This document shows, one piece after another, positions 44,030 through 54,731 of a DNA stretch of 64,000 nucleotides; position 1 is the stretch's first letter, and each line of letters opens with the position of its first letter. The notes under the pieces are model-generated. The model was given only the letters and a program-made list of their open reading frames with translations, had not been told where the DNA came from and ran no database searches. This DNA is from Tillus elongatus (Eukaryota; Arthropoda; Insecta; Coleoptera; Cleridae): NCBI GenBank assembly GCA_964006375.1, contig OZ023265.1:173979443-174043442 (forward strand). The letters are read 5' to 3'. The translations under genes and the position numbers were made by a program.

Positions 44030-47000
44030 GTTCCTTCAGGTCAACCTCCAACACAGTAGGGCAGCCACGGCCGGACTACTAATGGCTCTGAGGAACACGG
44101 ATGTGGCCCTCATCCAGGAACCGTACTCCTACAAAGGAGAGATCAAGGGACTCGGCGGAGCTAATGGAAAGCTCATCTACAGCAGGTCCAGCGAGAATCC
44201 GAGGGCCTGCATTTTTGTCAGGGAAGGGATAGAGTTTCTCCCTCTAATGAATTTCTGTTCCAGGGACCTGGCAACGATCAAAATCCGATGTGGAGGAGCG
44301 GATGGGCTGAGGGACATTACTGTCGCGTCAGCCTATCTGCCAGGGGACAGCACGGACCCTCCTCCACCCAACGAATTGGAGCAGCTGATGGTGGGTAGCA
44401 GAGCAGGTGGATGGCAGACCATCATCGGCATGGATGCGAATGCGCACCATGAGTTGTGGGGTAGCTCGGACACAAACTCTAGGGGTGAGGCACTTTTACA
44501 ATTCTTTATGAAATTTAATTTAGACATATTGAATAGAGGTAATAAACCGACATTCGTCACAACACGGCGTGAGGAAGTTTTAGACCTAACAGTTTCCACC
44601 CAGTTTCTGGGTGACTTTGTTAAAAGCTGGGCTGTGTCTGGGGAAGTGAGTAGCTCAGACCACAGATACATCCGGTTTGAAATCGCCAAAGTCGAAAGAG
44701 AAACGGTATGGTACCGGGACCCCCGCAAGGCGGACTGGGAAGCCTACAGGGCAGACCTAGCTGTGGAACTGCGGGGGGTTGAGAGGGCCATAAGGGATTC
44801 AATAGACCTCGAGATTGCAGCAGTCCAATTGCGAGACGCAATTACCTCGGCCTATAACGCCAACTGCCCCCTGAAAATGAGGGTGTCCACCAGGAACGTC
44901 CCATGGTGGAACGAGGACCTCAGGCAAAGGAGGACGCAGGTTCGTAAGCTGTTTAACGCGGCCAAAAGGTCGGGAGCATGGGATGAATATAGACAGGCCC
45001 TATCGACCTATAACAAAAGACTGAGGGACGCCAAGAAGGAGTCGTGGAGGAGGCACTGCGAAGAAGTGGAAAACACGTCCGAGAGTGCTCGACTACACAA
45101 GATCCTGTCTAAGGGCCCTCAGACTAACATAGGCTCCCTTAGAACACCCACGGGAGGCTTTACAAGCTCGGGGGAGGAAACTATCGAAATTTTACTCCAG
45201 ACGCACTTCCCCGGCTGTAACATAATAAACCAATCACCTCCGGACTGGGAACACTCAGAAATAGAGGCGCCTTATAGGCGGGCATCTAGAGTAAACTGGA
45301 CAGTCGCTAAAGAGGTGTTTACCTGGAGCAAAATCAGATGGGCCATTAACAGCTTTAAGCCATACAAATCGCCGGGATTTGATGGAATAATGCCCATCAT
45401 GCTCCAACAGGGGAAAGATATACTGGCGCCGGTGCTTACCCTCACTATGAGGGCCAGCCTGGCTCTGGGGTACATTCCGAGGGCATGGAGACTGGCCAGG
45501 GTTGTATTTATTCCTAAACCTGGGCGTCCAACAGACCAGGCAAAGTCCCTGAGGCCAATAAGTCTCATGTCCTTCTTGCTGAAAACAGTGGAAAAACTGC
45601 TCGACCGGCACATTAGGGGCGGTGTACTGGAAGCATATCCTCTACACTGCGGACAATATGCATACAGAGCAGGATTCTCAACAGAAACAGCACTGCACCA
45701 ACTGGTGCTGAAACTGGAGAATACGCTGGAGAACAAGGAGGTGGCGCTGGGGGCCTTCCTAGACATAGAGGGGGCCTTTAGCAACACCTCGTTCGGATCG
45801 GTTCTGGCAGCCTCCCGGGAGCGTGGAATAGAGGAGACCTGCTGCAGGTGGATCGGTTCCATGCTCAGGGACAGGGCGGTGTTCACCTCACTCGCGGGAG
45901 GGACTCTGCTGACGGGGGTCGTGGCGGGGTGTCCGCAGGGGAGCGTTCTGTCTCCCTTGCTCTGGTGTCTAGTCGTGGACGGCCTGCTGGGGAGGCTCTC
46001 GGGAGGGGGGTATGAGGTACAGGGCTATGCGGACGACATTGTCATCATAGTCCGAGGAAAGGTCACACAGGCAGTGTGGGAGCGTATGCAGACTGCACTG
46101 AAAGTGGTGGAAGGGTGGACGGTTGATCAAGGGCTCGGGGTGAGCCCCGAGAAAGCAACCGTCGTGCCGTTTACGAGGAGTAGGAAGTGTGAAAGCCACA
46201 GAACTCTCACTCTATACGGTAGGAGCGTTCCAATGGCCAGGGAGGTAAAATATCTTGGGGTCGTATTGGACTCTAAGCTAACCTGGAATGGTCACATTGG
46301 AAAAATACTGCGTAAGGCAGTCATGACCTTAGCCGTCACTAGGCGGCTATATGGAAAAACGTGGGGACTAAGACCTAGTATGGCCCACTGGCTGTACACA
46401 AGGGTGGTCAGACCATCGTTAACATATGCGGCACTGGTCTGGTGGCCTAAGGTGACACAATCCAGTGCCAAACAAAAACTAGGCAAGATCCAAAGGATGG
46501 CTTGCCTAGGCATCACAGGGGCCATGTCTTCAACCCCAACAGCCGCCATGGAGGTGTTGCTGGATCTACCCCCCCTACACTTCGTTATTATGGGAGAGGC
46601 CAGGCTAAGACCATACAGACTAGCCTGCAATGGTAGACTGAAGATCAACCCAGGCTTCAGGGGCCACTGCAAAATTCAGGAGATCGTGAAGGAACCCATG
46701 CTTGAAATGAGGTCAGACTTCGCGAGCCCGCGAATGTGCAGGGAAAACAACTTCACAGTGGAAATCCCTGATCGCGGGGCATGGCGGGAGGAGACACCGG
46801 GCATACCACGGGACGCGCTCGTCTGGTTCACGGACGGATCTGGCGGGGAGCGTGGGACGGGGGCAGGTGTTTACTCGGAAGGACCGAGGGTAAGTCACAG
46901 TATTTCCCTCGGAGCCCATGCAACGGTGTTTCAGGCCGAGATGTACGCCATCCTGCACTGTGTGCGGGAGAACAAGAGGAGGGGCTACACCAACAAGCGG

Positions 47001-47663
47001 ATCCTCATAGCCACAGACAGCCAGGCAGCCCTTAAGGCACTAAGTAGCCCACGGGTAAATTCCTGGCTGGTGAGTGAGTGCCGAGACGAGACGAGCGACC
47101 TGGCTGGGCAGAATGAGGTGACCCTCATCTGGGTGCCGGGTCACTCGGGGGTCAAAGGCAATGAAGAAGCTGACAGTCTCGCAAAGAGGGGGTCAGCAGA
47201 ACCATTTATGGGACCAGAACCGGCTCTGGGCGTGTCAAAGAGCACTGCCAGGGGAGCCATTAAGTCCTGGGTCAGAAACCAACACAAGGTGTACTGGGCG
47301 GACTGTCCAGAGCTCAGACATGGGAAGTCAATAATTGACGGACCCAGTTCAAAGAGAGCTGTGGAGCTGCTAAACCTTAGCAGAGGACAGCTCAGAAACA
47401 CAACAGGTCTCTTGACGGGACACATGGCCGTCAAGAAACACCTACATAAAATGGGGCGGTTCGAAGGGGACCTCGCATGCAGACTCTGCGGCGAGGGGGA
47501 GGAATCAGCCCAGCACATCTTGTGCGAGTGTATAGCTCTGGACCGGAAAAGACAACTGATCTACGGTCACTCTAGACCGGAGACAGAGCAATATAAAACT
47601 TCACCCTACCAATCGCTGTGCAGACTAGTTCAAGGCACAGTGATTTTGGAATGGGTGGAGTAA
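44019..47663 (+). CDS. LOA/R1-like ORF2: endonuclease, reverse transcriptase, RNase H
   Basis: 1214 residues with no interruption. The APE-type endonuclease covers ~1-230: LQVNLQHS, QEPY (Glu34), GMDANAH (Asp139, Asn141), LDLTV, SSSDHR (Asp214, His215). The reverse transcriptase covers ~430-740: SPGFDGIMPIML, LRPISLMSFLLKTVEK, FLDIEGAFSNTS, GCPQGSVLSPLLW, and YADD starting at Tyr670. RNase H covers ~935-1070: FTDGSGG (Asp939), AEMYAILH, ATDSQAAL, VPGHSGVKGNEEADSLA. A C-terminal CX2C..HX4C-like finger (CRLCGEGEESAQHILCEC) starts at ~1154. This domain order is that of the I/LOA/R1 superfamily; the RNase H favours LOA over R1 proper. The protein nicks target DNA and primes reverse transcription there. 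Its start lies inside the last codons of ORF1. Confidence 0.93.
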   Translation: MGLRFLQVNLQHSRAATAGLLMALRNTDVALIQEPYSYKGEIKGLGGANGKLIYSRSSENPRACIFVREGIEFLPLMNFCSRDLATIKIRCGGADGLRDITVASAYLPGDSTDPPPPNELEQLMVGSRAGGWQTIIGMDANAHHELWGSSDTNSRGEALLQFFMKFNLDILNRGNKPTFVTTRREEVLDLTVSTQFLGDFVKSWAVSGEVSSSDHRYIRFEIAKVERETVWYRDPRKADWEAYRADLAVELRGVERAIRDSIDLEIAAVQLRDAITSAYNANCPLKMRVSTRNVPWWNEDLRQRRTQVRKLFNAAKRSGAWDEYRQALSTYNKRLRDAKKESWRRHCEEVENTSESARLHKILSKGPQTNIGSLRTPTGGFTSSGEETIEILLQTHFPGCNIINQSPPDWEHSEIEAPYRRASRVNWTVAKEVFTWSKIRWAINSFKPYKSPGFDGIMPIMLQQGKDILAPVLTLTMRASLALGYIPRAWRLARVVFIPKPGRPTDQAKSLRPISLMSFLLKTVEKLLDRHIRGGVLEAYPLHCGQYAYRAGFSTETALHQLVLKLENTLENKEVALGAFLDIEGAFSNTSFGSVLAASRERGIEETCCRWIGSMLRDRAVFTSLAGGTLLTGVVAGCPQGSVLSPLLWCLVVDGLLGRLSGGGYEVQGYADDIVIIVRGKVTQAVWERMQTALKVVEGWTVDQGLGVSPEKATVVPFTRSRKCESHRTLTLYGRSVPMAREVKYLGVVLDSKLTWNGHIGKILRKAVMTLAVTRRLYGKTWGLRPSMAHWLYTRVVRPSLTYAALVWWPKVTQSSAKQKLGKIQRMACLGITGAMSSTPTAAMEVLLDLPPLHFVIMGEARLRPYRLACNGRLKINPGFRGHCKIQEIVKEPMLEMRSDFASPRMCRENNFTVEIPDRGAWREETPGIPRDALVWFTDGSGGERGTGAGVYSEGPRVSHSISLGAHATVFQAEMYAILHCVRENKRRGYTNKRILIATDSQAALKALSSPRVNSWLVSECRDETSDLAGQNEVTLIWVPGHSGVKGNEEADSLAKRGSAEPFMGPEPALGVSKSTARGAIKSWVRNQHKVYWADCPELRHGKSIIDGPSSKRAVELLNLSRGQLRNTTGLLTGHMAVKKHLHKMGRFEGDLACRLCGEGEESAQHILCECIALDRKRQLIYGHSRPETEQYKTSPYQSLCRLVQGTVILEWVE

Positions 47664-47737
47664 GACTAGGGGTATGCACAATCAACCAAGGGTTGCGGTG
47701 CTATCGGGGCGGCAAGGCCGCGGACGAGCCCTGAGGG

Positions 47738-47749
47738 AAAAAAAAAAAA
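47738..47749 (+). other. Poly(A) tail of the LOA/R1-like element
   Basis: 12 As immediately before the right target-site duplication. Confidence 0.9.
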
Positions 47750-47760
47750 GGTTTGAGCGG
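47748..47760. repeat. Target-site duplication, right copy
   Basis: AAGGTTTGAGCGG, identical to 42502-42514; its first two As overlap the tail, so the unique part is at least 11 bp. Confidence 0.85.
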
Positions 47761-48655
47761 TGCGGGGTGGTATCAAGGTAGTGAATAATAGCGGGTGTTC
47801 CCAAGCGGGCATGCAGCATACAGGGTGTGTCGGACACTACATAAAATTAAGCTAGCTGCGTACTAAAATATAGTTCGGTGCGGAAGATGTCCACCCCTGT
47901 TCCCGGATTTACATCCCCTCCGAACGGGGCCGCGGACAGCTCGGGACGCCAGGCGTCGCCTGGCTGCTTCAATCCGGAACAGCGCAGTCGCTGCAATACG
48001 AATCTACCACAGCCCAGGACTGGTTACGATCCTCCCACAGGAACACGGGGGCGACCACCCGAAGTGTTGTTTTTGACTGTCCCAGATAATGCAATTACTG
48101 CGACAGGGACGACTTCCAACACCTTCGTGCGGCCGAATGCCTCCGCGTTCCCGCTGGAACCGCAACTTCGAAATCCCGGCCCTAACTCCCCGAGCAGCCC
48201 GCCAACGGAGACAGAGAAGGAACGGTCCCCTCTAAGGTTCCCAGTGTCATTGCGGAGCGTTCACCATTTCTACCACGGGTTCGCTAAATAGTATTAGGCT
48301 TTCACCTACCTGGGATATTCTCCGGTGACTATGTTCACTAAACAACCGCTGTGGCAGTGGCCTCGTGAATCGGCGGCCTCGCTCTGCTTACCGGTCTTCT
48401 CTTAAACCTCACGTACTTTACAATTTCACTTCTTTGCGACGGACGTACTAGCTTGCTCACGGTGACTCTAGAACTGACAACGCTCCCTCGGCGTTCCGTC
48501 CGACCACAATTCTTTTCCGAAATCGCGGCCGCCTAATTGAAGCCGCCACCCTCCCCCTTCCCCCCCCCACACCACTACTTATTTTCTTCGACATGTCGGA
48601 TTTCGTATATTACTCCACGGAAAATGTCGGAATATATTCCAACCATCCAGGATGA

Positions 48656-48657
<2 letters not shown>
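47761..48657. mobile_element. GC-rich block, right part, unrecognised
   Basis: Continues 42007-42514 once the retrotransposon is removed. A 137-codon open frame at 47878-48291 is Pro/Ser/Thr-rich with no recognised domain and is probably fortuitous. The last ~100 bases contain a C/CT-rich stretch near 48550-48575. Composition contrasts sharply with the AT-rich surroundings, so the whole block looks inserted. Confidence 0.5.

Positions 48658-48741
<84 letters not shown>
48658..48741. repeat. (TA)n microsatellite, right bracket of GC-rich block
   Basis: Pure TA tract between the GC-rich block and the right terminal inverted repeat. Confidence 0.96.
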
Positions 48742-48743
<2 letters not shown>

Positions 48744-49114
48744 TTAGAAATTTGAACAAATATGTTTCGATAAATAGAGTAGGTCCAGTTCTATGTAGTC
48801 CATTGTTATCTTAATAACCAGGGTGACCTTCTTAGAAATATTTGATAACGACGCACAGTATAACAAAGGCAGGCATGCAGTTTTAATCACAGGGATTTAA
48901 GACTCAACAGTGGGGGTCTTTCTGTACACCTTCATAGAGGACGCTGTTCGCAATTGCTTGGCAACTAACATATAAATAGTAGTTCTAGTCGTTATTCACT
49001 TAGTTTACTCATCCCTATGATGACGCTAACTTTGTTAGAGAAACGATCGTCGGGTCCAAAAAACTGTATTGTGATGAATTGGGTTCTCCAAATTGTTCTT
49101 AAAAGTGTGTGTGC

Positions 49115-49227
49115 GTTTAGATTTAAATTGCTATGGTAAATACCTTTAGCCACAGACAGATAAATTGTAAAAAACTATATTTTTATGATGTAATTACTAA
49201 CAAACATCACCAGCAGATCTAGGATAG
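49115..49227 (+). other. 3' flank of gene 2, paralogous to gene 1 flank
   Basis: TTTAGATTTAAATTGCTATGG … ACTAACAAACATCACCAGCAG matches 6478-6600 downstream of gene 1; it resumes after the minisatellite at 50567. Confidence 0.8.
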
Positions 49228-50566
49228 GTTTTTTTGGTCAACGACAGTACTGAAAATAAGTTAAGGAAAAGCTAAGATTTTTTGGTCAACGACAGTACTG
49301 AAAATAAGTTAAGGGAAAGCTAAGGTTTTTTGGTCACAATACTGAAAAGAAGTTAAGGGAAAGCTAAGATTTTTTGGTCAACGACAGTACTGAAAATAAG
49401 TTAAGGGAAAGCTAAGGTTTTTTGGTCAACGACAGTACTAAAAATAAGTTAAGGGAAAGCTAAGATTTTTTGGTCAACGACAGTACTGAAAATAAGTTAA
49501 GGGAAAGCTAAGGTTTTTTGGTCAACGACAGTACTGAAAATAAGTTAAGGGAAAGCTACGGTTTTTGGTCAACGACAGTACTAAAAATAAGTTAAGGGAA
49601 AGCTAAGGTTTTTTGGTCAACGACAGTACTGAAAATAAGTTAAGGTAAAGCTAAGGCTTTTTGGTCAACGACAGTACTGAAAATAAGTTAAGGGAAAGCT
49701 AAGGTTTTTTGGTCAACGACAGTACAGAAAATAAGTTAAGGGAAAGCTAAGGTTTTTTGGTCAACGACAGTACTGAAAATAAGTTAAGGGAAAGCTATGG
49801 TTTTTTGGTCAACGACAGTACTGAAAATAAGCTAAGGGAGAGCTAAGGTTTTTTGGTCAACGACAGTACAGAAAATAAGTTAAGGGAAAGCTATGGTTTT
49901 TTGGTCAACGACAGTACTGAAAATAAGTTAAGGGAAAGCTAAGGTTTTTTGGTCAACGACAGTACAGAAAATAACTTAAGAGAAAGCTATGGTTTTTTGG
50001 TCAACGACAGTACAGAAAATAAGTTAAGGGAAAGCTTTGGTTTTTTGGTCAACGACAGTACTGAAAATAAGTTAAGGGAAAGCTAAGGTTTTTTGGTCAA
50101 CGACAGTACAGAAAATAAGTTAAGGGAAAGCTATGGTTTTTTGGTCAACGACAGTACAGAAAATAAGTTAAGGGAAAGTTTTGGTTTTTTGGTCAACGAC
50201 AGTACTGAAAATAAGTTAAGGGAAAGCTAAGGTTTTTTGGTCAACGACAGTACTGAAAATAAGTTAAGGGAAAGCTAAGGTTTTTTGGTCAACGACAGTA
50301 CTGAAAATAAGTTAAGGGAAAGCTAAGATTTTTTGGTCAACGACAGTACTGAAAATAAGTTAAGGGAAAGCTAAGGTTTTTTGGTCAACGACAGTACTGA
50401 AAATAAGTTAAGGGAAAGCTAGGGTTTTTTGGTCAACGACAGTACAGAAAATAAGTTAAGGGAAAGCTATGGTTTTTTGGTCAACGACAGTACTGAAAAT
50501 AAGTTAAGGGAAAGCTAAGGTTTTTTGGTCAACGACAGTATTGAAAATAAGCTAAGGGAAAGCTAA
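49228..50566. repeat. 48 bp minisatellite, ~28 units
   Basis: The unit runs from GGTTTTTTGGTCAACGACAG through TACTGAAAATAAGTTAAGGG to AAAGCTAA. Units differ at a few positions (CTAAGG/CTATGG/CTTTGG, TACTG/TACAG), and the variants recur in blocks, as expected from stepwise duplication. One unit near 49326 is shortened. Confidence 0.96.
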
Positions 50567-51110
50567 TAATCTAGTTTAAGTAGTTCCTATCTCAGAACAC
50601 TGTACAGTTCCTTATATTTCTAGCATGCAATAGGTTTACAAAAGAAAAGAAAATAATGTTATAATAGTGAAAAGGACGCAAAAACTCTTTAAAGTGGTCC
50701 GAATCTGGGGCCTGCAATAATTTACATAATCAATTCTTCGTTCTTGAATAGTTAAAAAATTAAACTTATTGCTTACTTATACACTATTTAAAAAAGTAAA
50801 GGTAAGATGCTTACTGGCAATTACGCCATTGCTTACCCTTTTTGCTCATCTAAACTAACCAACCCTCCACCTTGACCTCGATATCAATGACGACAGTGAT
50901 TTAAAAAATCATCCGCCGCCGGTGAGTCTCGAACCGTCGACCCCCGAGTCCGTATTGGAAAGTCATCGACTTTCTCGCACGGCCACGGAGATGCTTTATA
51001 CACTATTTAATAAATTAAGCTTATGTTTTATAACAGCTAGTTTTTATAAATGTTGCATAATGTTGAGATATATCCAGAAACTCATATAATAAATTGAAAA
51101 GTCGAGGGAA
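50567..51110 (+). other. 3' flank of gene 2 continued, with SINE insertion
   Basis: CTAGTTTAAGTAGTTCCTAT onward matches 6645-6965; no gene. Confidence 0.75.
50792..50995 (-). mobile_element. tRNA-derived SINE (SINE-2) with perfect 15 bp target duplication
   Basis: TTATACACTATTTAA occurs at 50777-50791 and 50996-51010. On the minus strand the insert starts with a tRNA-like head (CCGTGGCCGTGCGAG as box A, GGTTCGAGACT as box B). The same site downstream of gene 1 (6883-6900) has a single TGACACTATTTAATAAAT, i.e. no insertion. Confidence 0.85.
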
Positions 51111-51159
51111 CTTTATGTCCATTAAACTTAAAACACTTTAGGGGGAAAATGTGTATGTA

Positions 51160-51310
51160 CACTTGGAGAACCAAAATCACCACAACACATTAAAAAAACT
51201 GACGATCGTTTCACTAATCAGGTTAGCGTCACCAAAGGATGACCTGACCTGACCTGATTTCACCTAACCTGACCTGACGATCGTTTCACTAACCAAGTTA
51301 GCGTGATCAG
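51160..51310. repeat. Partial copy of the long-TIR element terminus; (CCTGA)n
   Basis: CTTGGAGAACCAAAATCACC and GACGATCGTTTCACTAA…GTTAGCGT match the terminal repeats at 41371/49096. The second half is duplicated around a short ACCTGACCTGACCTGA run. Confidence 0.7.
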
Positions 51311-51522
51311 AGGATGCATAATTCTGAATTAATTTCAAGCAAAGGTCTTATATTAAAAGCGCTCTACCTCCGCTAAAACGAACTTTAGCGAATTTTCGTG
51401 GACAAAACTGACCTACGTAGAAATCACGACTTTAAGGCTTTCAAAATTTTCTTCAAATAAGCGCAAATTAGAACCCCTAGAACCCATATCAAGAGCAAGT
51501 TTCATTTTAAATATGTTATATG

Positions 51523-51524
<2 letters not shown>

Positions 51525-51611
<87 letters not shown>
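51525..51611. repeat. (TA)n microsatellite
   Basis: Pure TA tract, immediately followed by a retrotransposon remnant. Confidence 0.96.
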
Positions 51612-51613
<2 letters not shown>

Positions 51614-53480
51614 CAACTGGCACAATTGGTCGCTGGGAGCGACTATCGCGATAACTTCTAAGTGTTTTGCCGCAAGTCAGAGATCTGTTATAGGAACGTT
51701 CCTATCACGGAGCAACCACCAAAATGGGGAATGGTTGCTACGTTACGGCGTGGTATCGGGAGCTTGTCCGGCTTCCGGCTACGTTCCAACGCCGTAGCCT
51801 TCATGTAGCGACGACGTTACGGAACGGTAAGACACCAACACTCCACCACAGACCAAGTCCTTCGTGTGGTGGAAAACACCACCGATGGATTTCATAAAAA
51901 CAAGTCAACTGGTGCAATATTTCTCGTGCTCGAGCCTTCGATAGGGTTTGGCATGCGGGCCTCCTGAACAAACTTATATCATTCAATTATCCTCTCCCTC
52001 TGATTCTGCTAATCATGTCATACCGGCAACACAGGAAGTTCCAGGTGAAACATCTGGGAGTCAGATCTAGAACGTACCCAGCCACGGATGGTCTCCCGCA
52101 GGGTTCTGCTATCTCCTCTCTCCTGTACAATATATCTGTCGCAGACATTCCAACAGCGCCCCTAAACGTGACATACGCACTGTACGCAGACGACACTACC
52201 ATCCTCGGCAGCTCCACCCAGCCGATGATAATAACCGAACGATTTCATAGCGCCGCAGACGAGCTGCAAGGCTGGTATAGGAAGTCTTGTCTAGCAATAA
52301 ACCCCGATAAATATTCAGCAGTACTATTTTCCAAGACGAGACACACACCTCATGAACACGTATCATTAGACAACCGTCTAACTCCCTGGCAAGATTAGCC
52401 AAATACCTCAGGGTTTTCCTCGACGAACGTTTAACATGGCGCCCCCATATCCAGCACGCCCGACGAAAAACCTCGATATTCATCCCGAAGCTGTTCCCAC
52501 TTCTAAATATAAATTACAAATTGTCCATGAATAATAAATTGCTTATGTACAAAGTCATAATCTGGCCAGCCATGACCGATGCATCACCTGCATGGGCCAC
52601 CGCGGCCGCAACACACATCAAGACCCTTCAAATCATCCAGAATAAAAGTCTGAGAATGGTTACCGGAGCGCCACGGTTTGTCAGAAACACTCAGATTCAC
52701 TCTGATCTGGAAATGCCTTCGATATTTGAGTTTGTAACTCAACTATCCACAACTCAGTTCGCAAAATCCGGTTCTCACCCAAATGCTCCCCTTAGTGCCA
52801 CCGCCTACGATGAGCTACTTCCATATAAGCATACGCCTCCAAAGCTTATACTTACCGGCTAACGCCCCCGCGACAAAAACAGAATGGAAACATTCAAACC
52901 CAAACGTCATTGTGTGAAATTTCCGACGGAGGTATGGACTAAGGTCCGATACTCCATGGGAGGGAGTTTTAGTGAGTATGAGTGTCACAGTACCTCGATA
53001 TCTAATGCACTATGGTGTTGTGAATGAGGTTTTCATGATGCATTCCTTCCCCTTCTATAAACAAAAAATACACGTACTTATGACGCACCAGGATGCAGGT
53101 TATGGAATACACTTGCTGTTTCGTTTGCGCTTTCATGATTTCTTAACACAACCGATCTGAGTAGACCCTTAGTAGTTAACATCTGTAGGCTTAGATTTGC
53201 ACACTCATTAGTACCTCAATATTTGTTTAAAATTGGAATAAGAGAAACTCCTTTATGCGAATGTGGGGAGGTTAGTGATCCAGAACATATGCTATTTGCT
53301 TGCACAATACCCTCCAAATATATTTATATTCAAAATTTTTTGAACGAAATAATTAGGCTCGATATTGTTTCTTCTCCGTTTAACCTGTCATATTTGTTAG
53401 AGACAAAAAACGTACATGTATATACACAAATCTATCTACATGCAAAAAGACTTGAGCTACAACTGTAACGTTAGTTTATA
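51612..53480 (+). pseudogene. Jockey-like retrotransposon remnant (RT to C terminus)
   Basis: RT pieces in shifting frames: HSTTDQVLRVVENTTDGFHK and KSTGAIFL near 51840-51930. Then the frame 52015-52398 with YPATDGLPQGSAISSLLYNI and ALYADDTTILGSS; the thumb 52521-52862 (LQIIQNKSLRMVTGAPRFV). A C-terminal finger CECGEVSDPEHMLFAC follows in 53223-53468. Frameshifts at about 51950, 52398 and 52870 inactivate it. The C-terminal part may come from a second element, because composition changes near 52960. Confidence 0.8.
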
Positions 53481-54624
53481 CATATATTATAGTCTATAGA
53501 TTTTATAAACTTGTGTGAGAGTGATTATGTAAATATGCGTGTGGGTGGCACGAAGTATGGATGTAAGTATACGTGAGTTTTCTAGCTTTAAATCTCCTAT
53601 TGTCTTTCCTTGTGTTTTCCCCTTTTCTCCTGTGGTCTGCTAGTTGATGTACAAAGTTGTCTTGATCGACCCCAAGACATGAAGATATGTGTCCCAGTTA
53701 CTATCCTTATAGATTCTAATTTTAGCAATATCTAAACAGTTAATTTTTATGTACAAAACTGTGTAATTTATTGTGCAATATAGTGGGCTTATTAACTTGA
53801 ATATAAAAAAATTTAATAAATATATACACTAAGACAAACATTATAATTAAATTATAGCTAATGGTTATATACAAAGTGATCCGAATAATACATACAGACG
53901 CTATATATCTTTTAGATATTAGCTCACGCGTAATTAAGCAGGGACAGATCAAATGAGGAAGAAAGCTATAATCACGGAAAAATGTGCGAATGGCAACAAG
54001 CCGCAGCCATGTCATCCTTCAAAATACAATACAAATACAATGATTTCTTAAAAAAATGCCCACAATTTCAACTCTTTCGTCAATTGAATACACCATGACT
54101 GATTATCAAAATCCACTCAACAATGTGAAGCAATAATCACAGCTGAAATTTTCATCGATCCAGTTACTTCAATTCACATGTAGGCACAAAAACTTGCTAT
54201 GAAGAATGCGTTATCACAAGACATATTTTGCTGAGCTTTTTTGGAGCACCTTAATCTAAATTCAACAATTGTATCTTGTAATGGACGCTGGTGAGGCCCA
54301 ACTCAAGCATTAAGAATTTTACGGGAAATGCATTAGTAATATTTCAAAGTTCCACATCTTCTAAACGAATAGACCGAGTTTCAAAAACAGAAAAGCAGTG
54401 TATCGGGAATAAAAAGTTCCTTTCAACGAGCGATCACATGACCCCTAGTCCCATTTAAAAAAAATTGAGGGATGACGCCTCCGCTTAGGGAGGTAAACTT
54501 TGGGCTATACTTTTTGCGGCAAAAGTGGTCCCCCTTACAAGCAAACTTGACGTGTTTCAGGTTTTTTCGACAAAATCTTTTCCTGTCGGTTATGGCCACC
54601 AACTCATTTTCAATGGGCCATCCT
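53481..54624. other. No gene recognised
   Basis: AT-rich. A weakly protein-like minus-strand stretch at 54060-54340 could be a decayed transposase N-terminus, but I cannot support it. Confidence 0.5.
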
Positions 54625-54636
54625 ATATATATACAT

Positions 54637-54728
<92 letters not shown>
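54625..54728. repeat. (TA)n/(CA)n compound microsatellite
   Basis: TA, then CA, then TA units, directly abutting the 5' end of the next retrotransposon. Confidence 0.95.

Positions 54729-54731
<3 letters not shown>

Larger units (their letters stand above)
42515..47747 (+). mobile_element. Apparently intact LOA/R1-like non-LTR retrotransposon
   Basis: It has a 5' UTR of ~357 bp, ORF1 (42872-44029), ORF2 (44019-47663), a short 3' UTR and a 12 A tail (47738-47749). A 13 bp direct repeat flanks it. All catalytic motifs of endonuclease, RT and RNase H are present and neither frame is broken, so it may be a recent and potentially mobile copy. GC content is far above that of the surroundings. A truncated copy at 20970-21328 shows that the family has moved elsewhere in the locus. 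Confidence 0.9.
41329..49101. mobile_element. Large element with ~360 bp terminal inverted repeats, containing nested insertions
   Basis: 41371-41741 and the reverse complement of 48737-49096 match at roughly nine positions in ten (AATTTGGAGAACCCAATT…, GTTGAGTCTTAAATCCC…). AAAGTGTGTGTGC occurs at 41316-41328 and 49102-49114 and may be the target duplication, although it is GT-rich. The left side carries ~40 extra bases outside the matched part. Inside are (TA)n tracts, a hairpin and a 6.6 kb GC-rich block. No transposase for this element was recognised. Related short copies are at 63435-63623 and 51160-51310. Confidence 0.7.

Noticed and set aside
45272..45886. 204-codon minus-strand open frame opposite ORF2
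   Set aside because: Antisense shadow of the RT domain.
47878..48291. 137-codon open frame in the GC-rich block
   Set aside because: Low-complexity Pro/Ser/Thr composition, no recognised domain, in a block that looks like non-coding mobile DNA.
49228..50566. CRISPR or coding repeat protein
   Set aside because: 48 bp head-to-tail units without spacers and with stops in the frames; a minisatellite.
50912..50993. Genuine tRNA gene on the minus strand
   Set aside because: Boxes A and B are present, but the acceptor and anticodon arms do not fold properly, and it lies inside a 204 bp insert with a target duplication; it is a SINE head.
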